In this document: positions 25,841-34,762 of the stretch, piece by piece | How the letters are laid out: each line of letters begins with the position of its first letter | Numbering within the stretch: the stretch's first letter is position 1 | From: Pseudogemmobacter hezensis | GTDB lineage: Bacteria > Pseudomonadota > Alphaproteobacteria > Rhodobacterales > Rhodobacteraceae | NCBI RefSeq assembly: GCF_013155295.1 | Contig: NZ_JABJXT010000004.1 | Coordinates: 124,001-188,000, forward strand | Direction: 5' to 3' | DNA: 64,000 nucleotides | The notes under the pieces: model-generated | What the model saw: only the letters and a program-made list of their open reading frames with translations | Database searches by the model: none | Told to the model about the DNA's origin: nothing | Position numbers and translations under genes: made by a program

Positions 25841-27205
25841 ATGCAACCCGACACCACGATGCCGCAGCCTCATGCGGAGCGCCCCTTCTACCGCCATCTC
25901 TACTTTCAGGTGCTGGTCGCCATCGTGGCGGGCGCGCTGCTGGGCCATTTCTGGCCGCTGGTCGGCGAGGCGATGAAACCATTGGGAGATGGCTTCATCA
26001 AGCTGGTTAAAATGATCATCACCCCGGTCATTTTCCTGACAATCGTCACCGGGATCGCGGGCATGACCAGCCTGCGCGGCGTCGGATCTGTGGTGGGCAA
26101 GGCCTTCGCCTATTTCCTGTTCTTCTCGACGCTGGCGCTGGTGGTTGGTCTGATCATGGCCAATCTGGTGCGCCCCGGCGCGGGGATGAATGTCGATCCG
26201 GCGACGCTGGATGCCTCGAAAGTGGCCACCTATACCGAAAAGGCCCATGAAAGCACGCTGACCGGCTTTGTGATGGATATCATCCCCGACACGATGACCT
26301 CGGCCTTTGTCGACGGCAATATCCTGCAGGTGCTGTTCGTGGCGATCCTGTTTGGCGTTTCGCTGATCATGATCGGGGAAAAGGCGCGGCCGGTGATCAC
26401 GCTGTTTGAATCGGCGGGGGCGGCGGTCTTTCGCGTTGTCGATATCCTGATGAAGGCCGCGCCGATCGGCGCTTTCGGGGCCTTTGCCTTTACCATCGGC
26501 AAATATGGCATCGCCTCGATCATCAACCTGGCGCTGCTGGTGGGCACCTTCTATCTGACCGCATTTCTGTTTGTGGTGGTGATCCTGGGGGCCGTCTGCC
26601 GGGCCAATGGCTTTTCGATCTTCCGCCTGATGGCCTATCTGAAGGCCGAGCTGCTGCTGGTTCTGGGCACCTCTTCCTCGGAATCTGCCCTGCCCTCGCT
26701 GATGGAGAAGATGGAGCAGGCGGGCTGCAAACGCTCTGTCGTGGGGCTGGTGGTGCCGACGGGCTATTCCTTCAACCTGGATGGCACCAATATCTATATG
26801 ACGCTGGCGGCGCTGTTCATCGCCCAGGCCACCAATATCGACCTGACGCTGCAGCAGCAGATCCTTTTGTTGCTGGTGGCGATGCTGTCGTCCAAGGGCG
26901 CGGCGGGCGTGACGGGCGCGGGCTTTATCACCCTGGCGGCGACGCTTTCGGTGGTGCCTTCGGTGCCGGTGGCGGGGATGGCGATCATCCTTGGCGTGGA
27001 TCGGTTCATGTCGGAATGCCGCTCGCTGACCAATTTCATCGGCAATGCGGTGGCCACCATCGTCGTCAGCCGCTGGGAAGGGGCGCTGGATACCGAAAAG
27101 CTGCATGCAGCGCTTGGCGGCGAACCCATCGACGCCGCGCGTCCGATCACCACGCTGAACGCGGCCCCTGCCGGGCTGAACCTGGGCGAGGCCAGCGCCG
27201 ACTGA
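25841..27205 (+). CDS. dctA: C4-dicarboxylate transport protein
   Basis: 454 residues, a DAACS-family sodium- or proton-coupled symporter for succinate, fumarate and malate. Family signatures are [56 protein letters not shown] and [16 protein letters not shown], the core substrate- and ion-binding hairpins. The start has GGAGGAGG directly upstream. It is divergent from dctBD and likely controlled by the sites at 25656-25702; a terminator follows. Confidence 0.95.
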   Translation: MQPDTTMPQPHAERPFYRHLYFQVLVAIVAGALLGHFWPLVGEAMKPLGDGFIKLVKMIITPVIFLTIVTGIAGMTSLRGVGSVVGKAFAYFLFFSTLALVVGLIMANLVRPGAGMNVDPATLDASKVATYTEKAHESTLTGFVMDIIPDTMTSAFVDGNILQVLFVAILFGVSLIMIGEKARPVITLFESAGAAVFRVVDILMKAAPIGAFGAFAFTIGKYGIASIINLALLVGTFYLTAFLFVVVILGAVCRANGFSIFRLMAYLKAELLLVLGTSSSESALPSLMEKMEQAGCKRSVVGLVVPTGYSFNLDGTNIYMTLAALFIAQATNIDLTLQQQILLLLVAMLSSKGAAGVTGAGFITLAATLSVVPSVPVAGMAIILGVDRFMSECRSLTNFIGNAVATIVVSRWEGALDTEKLHAALGGEPIDAARPITTLNAAPAGLNLGEASAD

Positions 27206-27227
27206 GCCAGCCTGACCACTGATCCGG

Positions 27228-27253
27228 CAGCGCCCCCCTTTGCGGGGGCGCTG
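27228..27253 (+). terminator. Terminator of dctA
   Basis: A 10-bp perfect stem, CAGCGCCCCC (27228-27237) with GGGGGCGCTG (27244-27253), followed by TCATTTT, 22 bases after the dctA stop. Confidence 0.8.
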
Positions 27254-27485
27254 TCATTTTCAGACGCATGTTTCTGCGCCGCCCCTTTTTTCTGGCCCCG
27301 CCTTCTGGCCGCCATTTCAGACCAGGCTGTCGCGCGCCTTCGCGGTCGATTGGTGAAATCACGAACAGATCCTGTGTGCGGATCGCTCTTTCCATTCGGG
27401 TCCGGCGGCCAGATATTCCGTGCCAGACACACGGCGGATCAACTGGAGATCAGGGTCCGATCCGCTTTCGCCCAGGAGACCAGAG

Positions 27486-28451
27486 ATGCTTGTGAATGGC
27501 AAATGGACCGAAGACTGGCAGCCCGTCCAGGCGGTCGATGGCAAGGGTGCCTTTGTGCGCCAGACCTCTGGCTTTCGCAGCTGGGTCACCCCCGATGGCA
27601 GCGCAGGCCCCAGCGGAGACGCAGGCTTTCGCGCCGAGGCGGGGCGCTATCACCTTTATGTCGCGCTGATCTGCCCCTGGGCCAGCCGCACGCTGATCGC
27701 CCGCAAGCTGAAAGGCCTCGAAGAGGTGGTCTCGCTTTCCATCGTCGAGCCGGAAATCTCTGACCAGGGCTGGCGCTTTGCCACCCCCGACCCGGTCAAT
27801 GGTGCCGAATATATGCACCAGATCTATACCAAAGCCGATCCGCAAATCAGCGGCCGCGCCACCGTGCCCGTGCTGTGGGACCGTGAGACGGGAACCATCG
27901 TCAACAACGAATCCGCCGAGATCGTGCGGATGTTCAACACGGGCTTTGGCACCCTGGCCTCTGGCCCCGACCTCTATCCCGAGGCCCTGCGCACCCGCAT
28001 CGACGCCCTGAATGAGCGGATCTATCCGCGCCTGAACAATGGCGTCTACCGCGCGGGCTTTGCCACCACGCAAGAGGCCTATGAAGAGGCCTTCCACGGC
28101 GTCTTTGCCGAGCTGGACCAGCTGGAGGCCGAGCTGTCCGCCGCAGGCCCCTTCCTGACCGGGGCCGATTTCACCGAGGCCGACATCCGCCTGTTCGTGA
28201 CGCTGGTGCGCTTTGACGTGGCCTATTTCGGGCTGTTCAAGACCAACCTGCGCCGGATCGCCGATTACCCGGCACTGTCGGCCTATATGGCGCGGGTGCT
28301 GGCGCTGCCGGGCGTACGTGAAACGGTCAGCATTGAGCATATCAAGCGCGGCTACTACTCGATCAAAAAGCTGAACCCGCTGGGGATCGTGCCGCTGGGG
28401 CCAGAATTGGGGCCAGAGTTGGGGCCAGAACTGGGAGCAGAATTCGGCTGA
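27486..28451 (+). CDS. yqjG: Glutathionyl-hydroquinone reductase (GST, ECM4/YqjG family)
   Basis: 321 residues. The thioredoxin-fold part has the catalytic CPWASR motif with the active cysteine near residue 63, followed by the all-alpha GST C-terminal domain. Such enzymes remove glutathione from glutathionyl-hydroquinones in the cytoplasm. ATG 27486 is chosen for AGGAG upstream and the family-like start; 27420 adds an unlikely extension. The C-terminus ends in an ELGP repeat from a 12-bp tandem array. It appears to be a single-gene unit. Confidence 0.88.
   Translation: MLVNGKWTEDWQPVQAVDGKGAFVRQTSGFRSWVTPDGSAGPSGDAGFRAEAGRYHLYVALICPWASRTLIARKLKGLEEVVSLSIVEPEISDQGWRFATPDPVNGAEYMHQIYTKADPQISGRATVPVLWDRETGTIVNNESAEIVRMFNTGFGTLASGPDLYPEALRTRIDALNERIYPRLNNGVYRAGFATTQEAYEEAFHGVFAELDQLEAELSAAGPFLTGADFTEADIRLFVTLVRFDVAYFGLFKTNLRRIADYPALSAYMARVLALPGVRETVSIEHIKRGYYSIKKLNPLGIVPLGPELGPELGPELGAEFG
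28397..28444. repeat. Four 12-bp tandem units at the 3' end of the reductase gene
   Basis: GGGGCCAGAATT, GGGGCCAGAGTT, GGGGCCAGAACT and GGGAGCAGAATT run without gaps and code for the LGPE-type tail of the protein, just before its stop. Confidence 0.92.
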
Positions 28452-28484
28452 CACGCGCCTGAACTGACACCCGCCCGCCAGAAC

Positions 28485-28512
28485 GGGGCCGCACTGGTAC
28501 AGGCGCGGCCCC
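28485..28512 (+). terminator. Candidate terminator hairpin
   Basis: GGGGCCGC (28485-28492) and its exact complement (28505-28512), with a 12-base loop, lie 34 bases after the reductase stop. No strong T tract follows. The remaining space to 28639 shows no gene. Confidence 0.45.
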
Positions 28513-28639
28513 GCTTGCGTCCTTTGGTCGCCCCTATATGGGTGGGCTGAAACGGGCGCGGCCTGCGCCCTTACGCCCGGTTGTATCAGGGCGGTGACTG
28601 TGGCTAGTCTCGGATCAGCCCCTTTCCCGTTCCGAGATC

Positions 28640-29113
28640 ATGATGCCCGAGGCCCGCCTGCAAAAACCCTCGCCTTTCCTGCTGCTTGCCGCCTTTGGAT
28701 CAGGGGCGCTGCTGTCGCTGATGATCCTGTGCAATGCGACGGTCACCGCCCATACCAATGGCCATTTCTCTTCGCTGGCGGCGCATGGCAGCGGCATGCT
28801 GGCGGCGCTGATCGTGCTGGCGGCGCTGCCTGCGGCACGGCGCAGCTGGCGGGGCGGTGCGCCGCTCTGGGCGTTCAGCGGCGGGCTGATGGGGGCGGTG
28901 ACGGTGGCCCTGGGCACGGTTGCGGTCAATTCACCGCTGGCACTTTCGGGGATGATCGCGCTCGGGCTGCTGGGCCAGGTGGTCTATAGCCTGCTTGCCG
29001 ACCGTTTCGGCTGGTTCGGCCTGCCAAAGCGCCGCCCCGATGGCCGCGACGCGCTGGTCGTCGGGCTGATCCTGGCGGGCTGCCTGCTGATCGTCTGGGG
29101 GGGCGCAGCATGA
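28640..29113 (+). CDS. DUF606/YdcZ-family small membrane protein, first of a pair
   Basis: 157 residues with about five hydrophobic segments, for example FLLLAAFGSGALLSLMILCNA and ALVVGLILAGCLLIVWGG. This is the DMT-like DUF606 group, in which two half-length proteins from adjacent genes are thought to pair as a transporter. Its stop overlaps the next start (ATGA), supporting a two-subunit complex at the inner membrane. The substrate is unknown. Confidence 0.78.
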   Translation: MMPEARLQKPSPFLLLAAFGSGALLSLMILCNATVTAHTNGHFSSLAAHGSGMLAALIVLAALPAARRSWRGGAPLWAFSGGLMGAVTVALGTVAVNSPLALSGMIALGLLGQVVYSLLADRFGWFGLPKRRPDGRDALVVGLILAGCLLIVWGGAA

Positions 29114-29535
29114 GCCTGATGATCTTTTTCGCGCTGCTGGCCGGAGTGCTGGTTGGCAGCTCGCGCTCGGTCAATGGGCGGCTGGCGCTGACGACTTCGG
29201 CGCTGATGGCCTCATTCTGGAACCATGCGGTGGGGTTCGGGGCGCTGGTGCTGGCGGGGCTGGCGGGCTTCAGCCTCTGGCCCGAGGGGGTGGGCGCGAT
29301 CCCGCTCTGGGCCTGGGTCGGCGGGCCGCTGGGGGTGGTGTTCATCGCCTCGGGCAGCTGGCTGGTGGCGCGGCTGGGCGCGGTCGTAACGGCGATGATG
29401 GTGATCGCCGGGCAGATGGTCTCGGGCGTGGTGATCGATCTGATCCGGGGGCTGCCCGGATCGGGGATGATGCGGCTGGCGGGCGTCTTGCTGATCATCG
29501 CCGGGATGGTGATCGCCCAGGGGCGCAAACGCTGA
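29110..29535 (+). CDS. DUF606/YdcZ-family small membrane protein, second of a pair
   Basis: 141 residues with about five hydrophobic segments (LMIFFALLAGVLVGSSRSVNG, MMRLAGVLLIIAGMVIA). The N-terminal GxxxGxxxxxNG-type pattern is typical of DUF606. It overlaps the previous gene by 4 bases. It probably forms an antiparallel partner of the first protein; substrate unknown. Confidence 0.78.
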   Translation: MSLMIFFALLAGVLVGSSRSVNGRLALTTSALMASFWNHAVGFGALVLAGLAGFSLWPEGVGAIPLWAWVGGPLGVVFIASGSWLVARLGAVVTAMMVIAGQMVSGVVIDLIRGLPGSGMMRLAGVLLIIAGMVIAQGRKR

Positions 29536-29612
29536 GCCACCCTTGCCGGGGGCCGGCCCCGGCCCTGCAGTTTCCATTCCCGACCCGCCTGCCCTATAAG
29601 CGGCCCAGCCCA

Positions 29613-30320
29613 ATGCCAGACAAGAGCGCCCCCATGCAGATCCCTGCCCCCGTCACGCCGCTTCCCACAGGCAAGATCCGCCGTGGTGACGTGCGCCGCC
29701 AGGAGCTGTTGCAAGAGGCCGCCCGCATCCTGCTGCGCGACGGGATCAGCCGCACCAGCATGGATCTGATTGCCACCGAGGCGCGGGCCTCAAAGGCAAC
29801 GCTCTACCGCCATTTCGGCGACAAGCACCGGCTGGTGGTCGAGGTGGTCGCCTGGCTTTGCGAGGATTTCGTCCAGGATGTGCCGGTGCCCGGCCCCGAA
29901 ATCGGCATGTGCGCGGCGCTGATGCAGATCCTGGAAGGGCTGACCCGGGTGCTGGACAAGCCGGGCCACCCCGATTTCTTCCGCCTGGTGGTCGAGGGTG
30001 CCCGCATCGACCCCGCCATCGGCCGCGCCTGGTATGACAATGGGCCGCAATTCTGGCACGGGCTGTTGCGCGACGTGATCACCCGCGCCCGTGCAAGCGG
30101 CGAGATCCCCGCCACCGCCCGGACCGAGCGCTATCCCGAACTGCTGTTCGACGCCGTCTTTGCCGACCGCATCATCCGCACCGCCGTCCTGGCCCCGGGC
30201 GATTCCGATGCGGTGCCGAATGTCGAAGGCTCGGTCCTCGAAACCCTGGTCGGCGCGGTCGAGGCGGCCATTCGCGGCGGCACCCCATTCCCCCCCATCC
30301 CTGCACAGGACCAGCCATGA
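29613..30320 (+). CDS. TetR-family repressor
   Basis: 235 residues. The N-terminal helix-turn-helix is at about residues 33-80 (LLQEAARILLRDGISRTSMDLIATEARASKATLYRHFG); the C-terminal ligand-binding part is all helical. The start could be 29613 or 29634. Its stop overlaps the dipeptidase start, so the two are cotranscribed. The inducer is unknown; targets may be its own operon or the preceding membrane pair. Confidence 0.82.
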   Translation: MPDKSAPMQIPAPVTPLPTGKIRRGDVRRQELLQEAARILLRDGISRTSMDLIATEARASKATLYRHFGDKHRLVVEVVAWLCEDFVQDVPVPGPEIGMCAALMQILEGLTRVLDKPGHPDFFRLVVEGARIDPAIGRAWYDNGPQFWHGLLRDVITRARASGEIPATARTERYPELLFDAVFADRIIRTAVLAPGDSDAVPNVEGSVLETLVGAVEAAIRGGTPFPPIPAQDQP

Positions 30321-31351
30321 GCACCGCGCTTTTCTGGTTTGACGGCCATAACGACACGCTTTTGCGCCTGTGGGAAGATCACCGCGGCAATGAACCCGCG
30401 GCCTTTTTGCAAGGCGCGCCAGAGGGGAAATCACAGGGCCATATCGACCTGCCAAAGGCCCGCGCGGGCGGGCTGGCGGGCGGGCTTTGCGCAATTTTCA
30501 TCATGCCCGACCCGGATCGGCCAGACAAAAGCGCCAACGCGCCCCGCGTCGGCCAGGACCGGGCGCTGCGCGACACCCATGAGATGCTGGCCACGCTGAT
30601 CCGCCTGGACCGCGCCGCCCCCGATGCCCTGCGCCTGTGCAAAAGCCGGGCCGAGGTCGATGCCGCCATCCGTGACGGTGCCTTCGCGGCCATCGCCCAT
30701 ATCGAGGGGGCCGAGATGATCGGCCCCGATCTTGACGCGCTTTATGTGCTGCATGCGGCAGGGCTGCGCTCGCTTGGCCCGGTCTGGAGCTCGACCAATA
30801 TCTTCGCGCATGGGGTGCCGTTCGCCTTCCCCTCAACGCCTGATATCGGGCCGGGGCTGACGGCGGCAGGGCGCGATCTTTTGCGCAGCTGCAATGAGCT
30901 GGGGGTGCTTTTCGACCTCTCGCATCTGAATGAGGCGGGGTTCTGGGATGTGGCCCGCCTCAGCCGCGCGCCGCTGATCGCCAGCCATTCCAACGCCCAT
31001 GCCATCGCGCCGCATTCGCGCAATCTGACCGACCGCCAGCTGGACGCGATCCGCGACAGTGACGGGCTGGTCGGCATCAATCTGGGCGGCGGCTTCCTGA
31101 ACCCCGAGGGCATCCGCACCGCCGATCTGCCCCTGGATCTGATCCGCCGCCATGTCGATTACATCGCCCGGCGCATCGGCATCCGGCACCTGGGCCTTGG
31201 CTCTGATTTCGACGGCACGGTGATTCCCAAAGATCTGGCCGGGGCGCAGGATCTGCCCAAACTGGCTGCCCTGTTGCAGCAGGATTTCAACCCTGACGAG
31301 CTGGCGCAATTCGCCCATGGCAACTGGCTGCGGATGCTGGAACAGATCTGA
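30317..31351 (+). CDS. Membrane dipeptidase (peptidase M19)
   Basis: 344 residues of the renal dipeptidase TIM-barrel family. Visible metal-site features are DGHNDTLLR (HxD near the start), IAHIEGAE (bridging Glu near residue 132), an LFDLSHLN His, a SHSNAH segment and GLGSDFDG near the end. It hydrolyses dipeptides with a di-zinc centre. No signal peptide is visible, so it is likely cytoplasmic. It is cotranscribed with the TetR gene and lies 144 bases before pqqA; whether it takes part in PQQ maturation is open. Confidence 0.88.
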   Translation: MSTALFWFDGHNDTLLRLWEDHRGNEPAAFLQGAPEGKSQGHIDLPKARAGGLAGGLCAIFIMPDPDRPDKSANAPRVGQDRALRDTHEMLATLIRLDRAAPDALRLCKSRAEVDAAIRDGAFAAIAHIEGAEMIGPDLDALYVLHAAGLRSLGPVWSSTNIFAHGVPFAFPSTPDIGPGLTAAGRDLLRSCNELGVLFDLSHLNEAGFWDVARLSRAPLIASHSNAHAIAPHSRNLTDRQLDAIRDSDGLVGINLGGGFLNPEGIRTADLPLDLIRRHVDYIARRIGIRHLGLGSDFDGTVIPKDLAGAQDLPKLAALLQQDFNPDELAQFAHGNWLRMLEQI

Positions 31352-31495
31352 GCCCTCTGCCCGCGCCCGCCCAGGTAACGAAACGCTGAAGTATCGCTAT
31401 TCGCTGGAAACCGATCCGTGCCCGGGCTATCACTGAAGCTGCGGCAGCTCGTCGCAACGCCGGGCATTGGTGCCCCGCGTTTGCCAGTGATGGAG
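31352..31495 (+). promoter_or_regulatory. Leader region of the pqq operon
   Basis: This 144-base space separates the dipeptidase stop from pqqA and is where a pqq promoter would be expected. A GATGGAGATGAAA stretch provides a GGAG ribosome site before the pqqA start. No clear -35/-10 pair or terminator was found. Confidence 0.35.
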
Positions 31496-31582
31496 ATGAA
31501 AATGGCCTGGATCACGCCCAAATACTTCGACACGCCGGTTGGCATGGAAATCAACATGTATGCCTGCGCTGAAGAAAAGTGA
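31496..31582 (+). CDS. pqqA: PQQ precursor peptide PqqA
   Basis: A 28-residue peptide (26 if the second ATG at 31502 is used): it begins MKMAWITPKY, continues FDTPVGMEINMY and ends ACAEEK. It carries the conserved Glu and Tyr spaced by three residues (EINMY, Glu18 and Tyr22) that PqqE crosslinks to make the PQQ skeleton. It is too short for normal gene finders. Its TGA overlaps the ATG of pqqB. GGAG sits immediately before 31496, which better suits the ATG at 31502. Confidence 0.93.
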   Translation: MKMAWITPKYFDTPVGMEINMYACAEEK

Positions 31583-32529
31583 TGACCAACCCGGCCGCCG
31601 CATCCGCCAGGGGGGATGGCTTGCATATCCTGATCCTCGGCGCGGCGGCCGGAGGGGGCTTTCCGCAATGGAACTGCGCCTGCCCCGGATGCCGGGCGGC
31701 GCGATCCGGCGGGGCCCCCGGCTCTGGCCAGTTCTCAATGGCGCTCAGCGCCGATGGCAGGGACTGGGTGCTGATCAATGCCGCGCCAGAGATCCTGCAG
31801 CAGATCCGGGAGACCCCCGCCCTGCACCCCCACGCGGGCCAGATCCAGGGTGACGGGCTGCGCCATTCGCCCATCAGCGCCGTGGTGCTGACCAATGCCG
31901 AGATCGACGCGGTGGCCGGGCTTTTGTCGCTGCGCGAGGGGGGCCGTTTTGCGCTTTGGGCCAGCGAAACCGTGCATGAGATCCTGGTGCAAAACAGCCT
32001 TTTCGCCGTGCTGCGCCCTGAAAACGTCAGCCGCCCGCAGCTGGTGCCGGATCAGCCCTTCACCGTGGCCGGGCTGGAGATCACCGCCTTCACCGTGCCC
32101 GGCACCCCCGCCTGGTATCTGCGCGACCACAAGGCCCCCGATGCAGGCGATACCCTGGCGCTGGAGATCCGCACAGCCGGGCGTCGCGCCGTGATCATCC
32201 CCGCCTGCGCGGGCGTGACCGGGGCGATGCGCGACCGGATCGAGGGCGCCGATATCCTGTTCTTTGACGGCACCCTTTGGCGCGATGATGAGATGATCCG
32301 CGCGGGCCTTGCGCAAAAGACAGGGGCCTCGATGGGGCATATGTCGATTTCTGGCCCGGATGGGGCCATCGCCGCGCTGTCGGATCTGCAGATCGGGCGG
32401 CGGGTCTTTGTCCATATCAACAACTCGAACCCCGTCCTTTTGCCAAGCAGCAGCGAGCGCAGAGCCCTTGGCCAAAGCGGCTGGGAAGTCGGCGAAAAAG
32501 GGGCCCGTTACACGCTATGTTCGATCTGA
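31582..32529 (+). CDS. pqqB: PQQ biosynthesis protein PqqB
   Basis: 315 residues of the metallo-beta-lactamase fold. The start carries ILILGAAAGGGFPQWNCACPGCRAA, typical of PqqB, with Cys residues for structural zinc. PqqB hydroxylates the tyrosine of the crosslinked Glu-Tyr intermediate. ATG 31582 overlaps the pqqA stop; the GTG one codon earlier is less likely. Its end overlaps pqqC by 13 bases, so pqqABCDE is one tightly packed operon. Confidence 0.92.
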   Translation: MTNPAAASARGDGLHILILGAAAGGGFPQWNCACPGCRAARSGGAPGSGQFSMALSADGRDWVLINAAPEILQQIRETPALHPHAGQIQGDGLRHSPISAVVLTNAEIDAVAGLLSLREGGRFALWASETVHEILVQNSLFAVLRPENVSRPQLVPDQPFTVAGLEITAFTVPGTPAWYLRDHKAPDAGDTLALEIRTAGRRAVIIPACAGVTGAMRDRIEGADILFFDGTLWRDDEMIRAGLAQKTGASMGHMSISGPDGAIAALSDLQIGRRVFVHINNSNPVLLPSSSERRALGQSGWEVGEKGARYTLCSI

Positions 32530-33287
32530 TCCTTGACCCCGACCCCCGCCCCCTGACCAGCGCCGACCAGCTGGAGGACAGGCTGCGCCAGATCGGCGCC
32601 ACCCGCTATCACAACCTGCATCCCTTCCACCGCCTCTTGCATGACGGGCAGCTGAACCGGGGCCAGGTCGCCGCCTGGGCCTTGAATCGCTATTATTATC
32701 AAAGCTCTATCCCGCTGAAAGACGGCATTGTGCTGTCGCGTTTCCGCGATCATGACCTGCGGCTGGCCTGGCGGCAGCGGATCGAGGATCACGATGGCGA
32801 CACCCTTGGCGAAGAGGGCGGGATCGAGCGCTGGCTCTTGCTGACCGATGCGCTTGGGCTGGGGCGCGACTATGTCACCTCGACCAGGGGCATCCTGCCG
32901 GGCACCCGTTTCGCGGTCGACGCCTATCTGAATTTCGTGCGCGAGCGCAGCCCGCTTGAGGCCGTCGCCTCGGCCCTGACAGAGCTTTTCGCCCCCGGCA
33001 TCCACAAAGAGCGCATCGCGGGCATGCTGGAGCATTATGACTTTGTGAACCCGAAAGTGATGTCCTATTTCACCCGCCGCGTTTCCCAGGCCACGAATGA
33101 CGCCGATTATGTGCTTGATTTCGTGCGTAAAAACGCCACCACGCCCCAGGATCGGCAAAAGGTGGTCGAGGCGCTGATCTTCAAATGCAACTGCCTCTGG
33201 GCGCAGCTGGATGCGCTGCACCATGCCTATGTGACCGGGCTGATCCCGCCTGGCTGCTTTGACCCGAAAGAGCTGCCCGATGTCTGA
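32517..33287 (+). CDS. pqqC: Pyrroloquinoline-quinone synthase PqqC
   Basis: 256 residues, the usual length. It catalyses the final ring closure and eight-electron oxidation of AHQQ to PQQ with O2 and no metal. Recognisable stretches are YHNLHPFHRLLHDGQL, AWALNRYYYQSSIPLKD and ERIAGMLEHYDFV, supplying conserved His and Tyr residues of the active site. It overlaps pqqB and pqqD. Confidence 0.95.
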   Translation: MFDLILDPDPRPLTSADQLEDRLRQIGATRYHNLHPFHRLLHDGQLNRGQVAAWALNRYYYQSSIPLKDGIVLSRFRDHDLRLAWRQRIEDHDGDTLGEEGGIERWLLLTDALGLGRDYVTSTRGILPGTRFAVDAYLNFVRERSPLEAVASALTELFAPGIHKERIAGMLEHYDFVNPKVMSYFTRRVSQATNDADYVLDFVRKNATTPQDRQKVVEALIFKCNCLWAQLDALHHAYVTGLIPPGCFDPKELPDV

Positions 33288-33570
33288 ACGTATCACCCTG
33301 ACCGAGGCGATGGTGGTGCGGCTGAAACGCTCCAGCCGGTTGCGGTTTGACAAGGCGCGGGGCATCCACACGCTTCTGGTGCCCGAGCGCGTGGTGGTTC
33401 TGAACGAAAGCTCGGTGATGATCATCGAGGCGCTGGATGGCCGCAGCATCGGCGCGATCCTGGATGATTTCGCTGTCAAATTCACCGCCCCGCGCGAGGT
33501 GATCGCCGCTGACCTGCTGAAAATGCTGCAGGATTTCACCGACAAGGGCTATCTGGACATCACGCCGTGA
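33280..33570 (+). CDS. pqqD: PqqA-binding chaperone PqqD
   Basis: 96 residues. A RiPP recognition element that binds PqqA and presents it to PqqE. The pattern LRFDKARGIHTLLVPERVVVLNESSVMII followed by an acidic VIAADLLKMLQDF helix fits the family. ATG 33280 overlaps the pqqC stop by 8 bases; 33259 is an unlikely alternative. Confidence 0.92.
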   Translation: MSERITLTEAMVVRLKRSSRLRFDKARGIHTLLVPERVVVLNESSVMIIEALDGRSIGAILDDFAVKFTAPREVIAADLLKMLQDFTDKGYLDITP

Positions 33571-34760
33571 AAGACGCGCCGCAATCTGAGGGCCAATCCG
33601 CGCCAAAAAGCCAGTTCGCGCTTTTGGGCGCGGCCAGCCCGGATCGCAGCTATGGTCTGCCGCTGGCGGTGCTGGCCGAGCTGACCCACCGCTGCCCGCT
33701 GCAATGCCCCTATTGCTCGAACCCGATCCAGCTGGAGCGCGCCTCGCGCGAGCTTTCGACCGAAGACTGGTGCCGCGCCATGGATCAGATGGCTGATCTC
33801 GGGGTGCTGCAGATCCATTTTTCGGGCGGCGAGCCCTGCATCCGCAAGGATCTGGAGGATCTGGTCGCCCATGCCACAAAGGTCGGGCTTTATCCAAACC
33901 TGATCACCTCTGGCGTGATGATGGACCGCGAGCGGATGATGCGGCTGGCCGATCTGGGCCTTGCGCATGTGCAGATCTCGATCCAGGGGGCGCGGGCGGG
34001 CACCTCTGACCGGATCGGCGGTTTTAAAAACGCGCTGCCGAAGAAGTTCGAAACCGCCGCCTGGGTGAAAGAGGCGGGGCTGGCGCTGACCATCAATGCG
34101 GTGATGCATCGCCAGAACCTGGATGAGCTGCCCGAGATCGTCGATATCGCCGTCCAGATGCGGGCCGAGCGGATCGAGGTTGCAAATGTGCAATATTACG
34201 GCTGGGCTCTGAAGAACCGCGAGGCGCTGATGCCGACCATCGCCCAGCTGAAAGAGACCACCGCCTTCGTCGAGGCCGCCCGCGCCCGCCTGCAGGGTAT
34301 CCTGTCGATTGATTACGTGATTCCAGACTATTACGCGAAACGGCCAAAGCAATGTATGGGCGGCTGGGGGCGGCAGTTTTTCAATATCTCGCCCTCGGGG
34401 AATGTATTGCCCTGCCATGCGGCCGAAACGATCACCGGGTTGAAATTTGACAATATCCGCGAGCATTCGCTGGAATGGATCTGGCACAATTCAGACGCCA
34501 TGAGCTGCTTTCGCGGCACCGGTTGGATGCCCGAACCCTGCCGTTCATGCCCGCTGAAAGAGGTGGATTTCGGTGGCTGCCGTTGCCAGGCCTTTGCACT
34601 GGCGGGCCGGGCCGATGCGACCGACCCGGCCTGCGAGAAATCGCCGCTGCATGCCTCGGTCTTTGAAACCGCGATGGCGGAATCGACCCATGGCCATGAC
34701 CGCCTGATCTACCGCAATTTCAGCGGCACCAAAGAGGCGCCGCTGCCGCAAAAAGACTGA
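33567..34760 (+). CDS. pqqE: PqqA peptide cyclase, radical SAM enzyme PqqE
   Basis: 397 residues. The radical-SAM cluster motif CPLQCPYC has Cys43, Cys47 and Cys50, and the C-terminal SPASM region holds additional cysteines (NVLPCHAAE, CRSCPLKEVDFGGCRC) for auxiliary iron-sulfur clusters. It forms the Glu-Tyr carbon-carbon bond in PqqA. It starts at a GTG that overlaps the pqqD stop. It is the last gene of the operon; no pqqF/G-type M16 peptidase lies in the window. It converges with the next gene with only 2 bases between stops. Confidence 0.95.
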   Translation: MKDAPQSEGQSAPKSQFALLGAASPDRSYGLPLAVLAELTHRCPLQCPYCSNPIQLERASRELSTEDWCRAMDQMADLGVLQIHFSGGEPCIRKDLEDLVAHATKVGLYPNLITSGVMMDRERMMRLADLGLAHVQISIQGARAGTSDRIGGFKNALPKKFETAAWVKEAGLALTINAVMHRQNLDELPEIVDIAVQMRAERIEVANVQYYGWALKNREALMPTIAQLKETTAFVEAARARLQGILSIDYVIPDYYAKRPKQCMGGWGRQFFNISPSGNVLPCHAAETITGLKFDNIREHSLEWIWHNSDAMSCFRGTGWMPEPCRSCPLKEVDFGGCRCQAFALAGRADATDPACEKSPLHASVFETAMAESTHGHDRLIYRNFSGTKEAPLPQKD

Positions 34761-34762
34761 AA

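Noticed and set aside
31380-31435. A second small peptide gene before pqqA
   Set aside because: A short open stretch ends in a TGA here, but it has no start codon or ribosome site and no PqqA-like Glu-Tyr motif.
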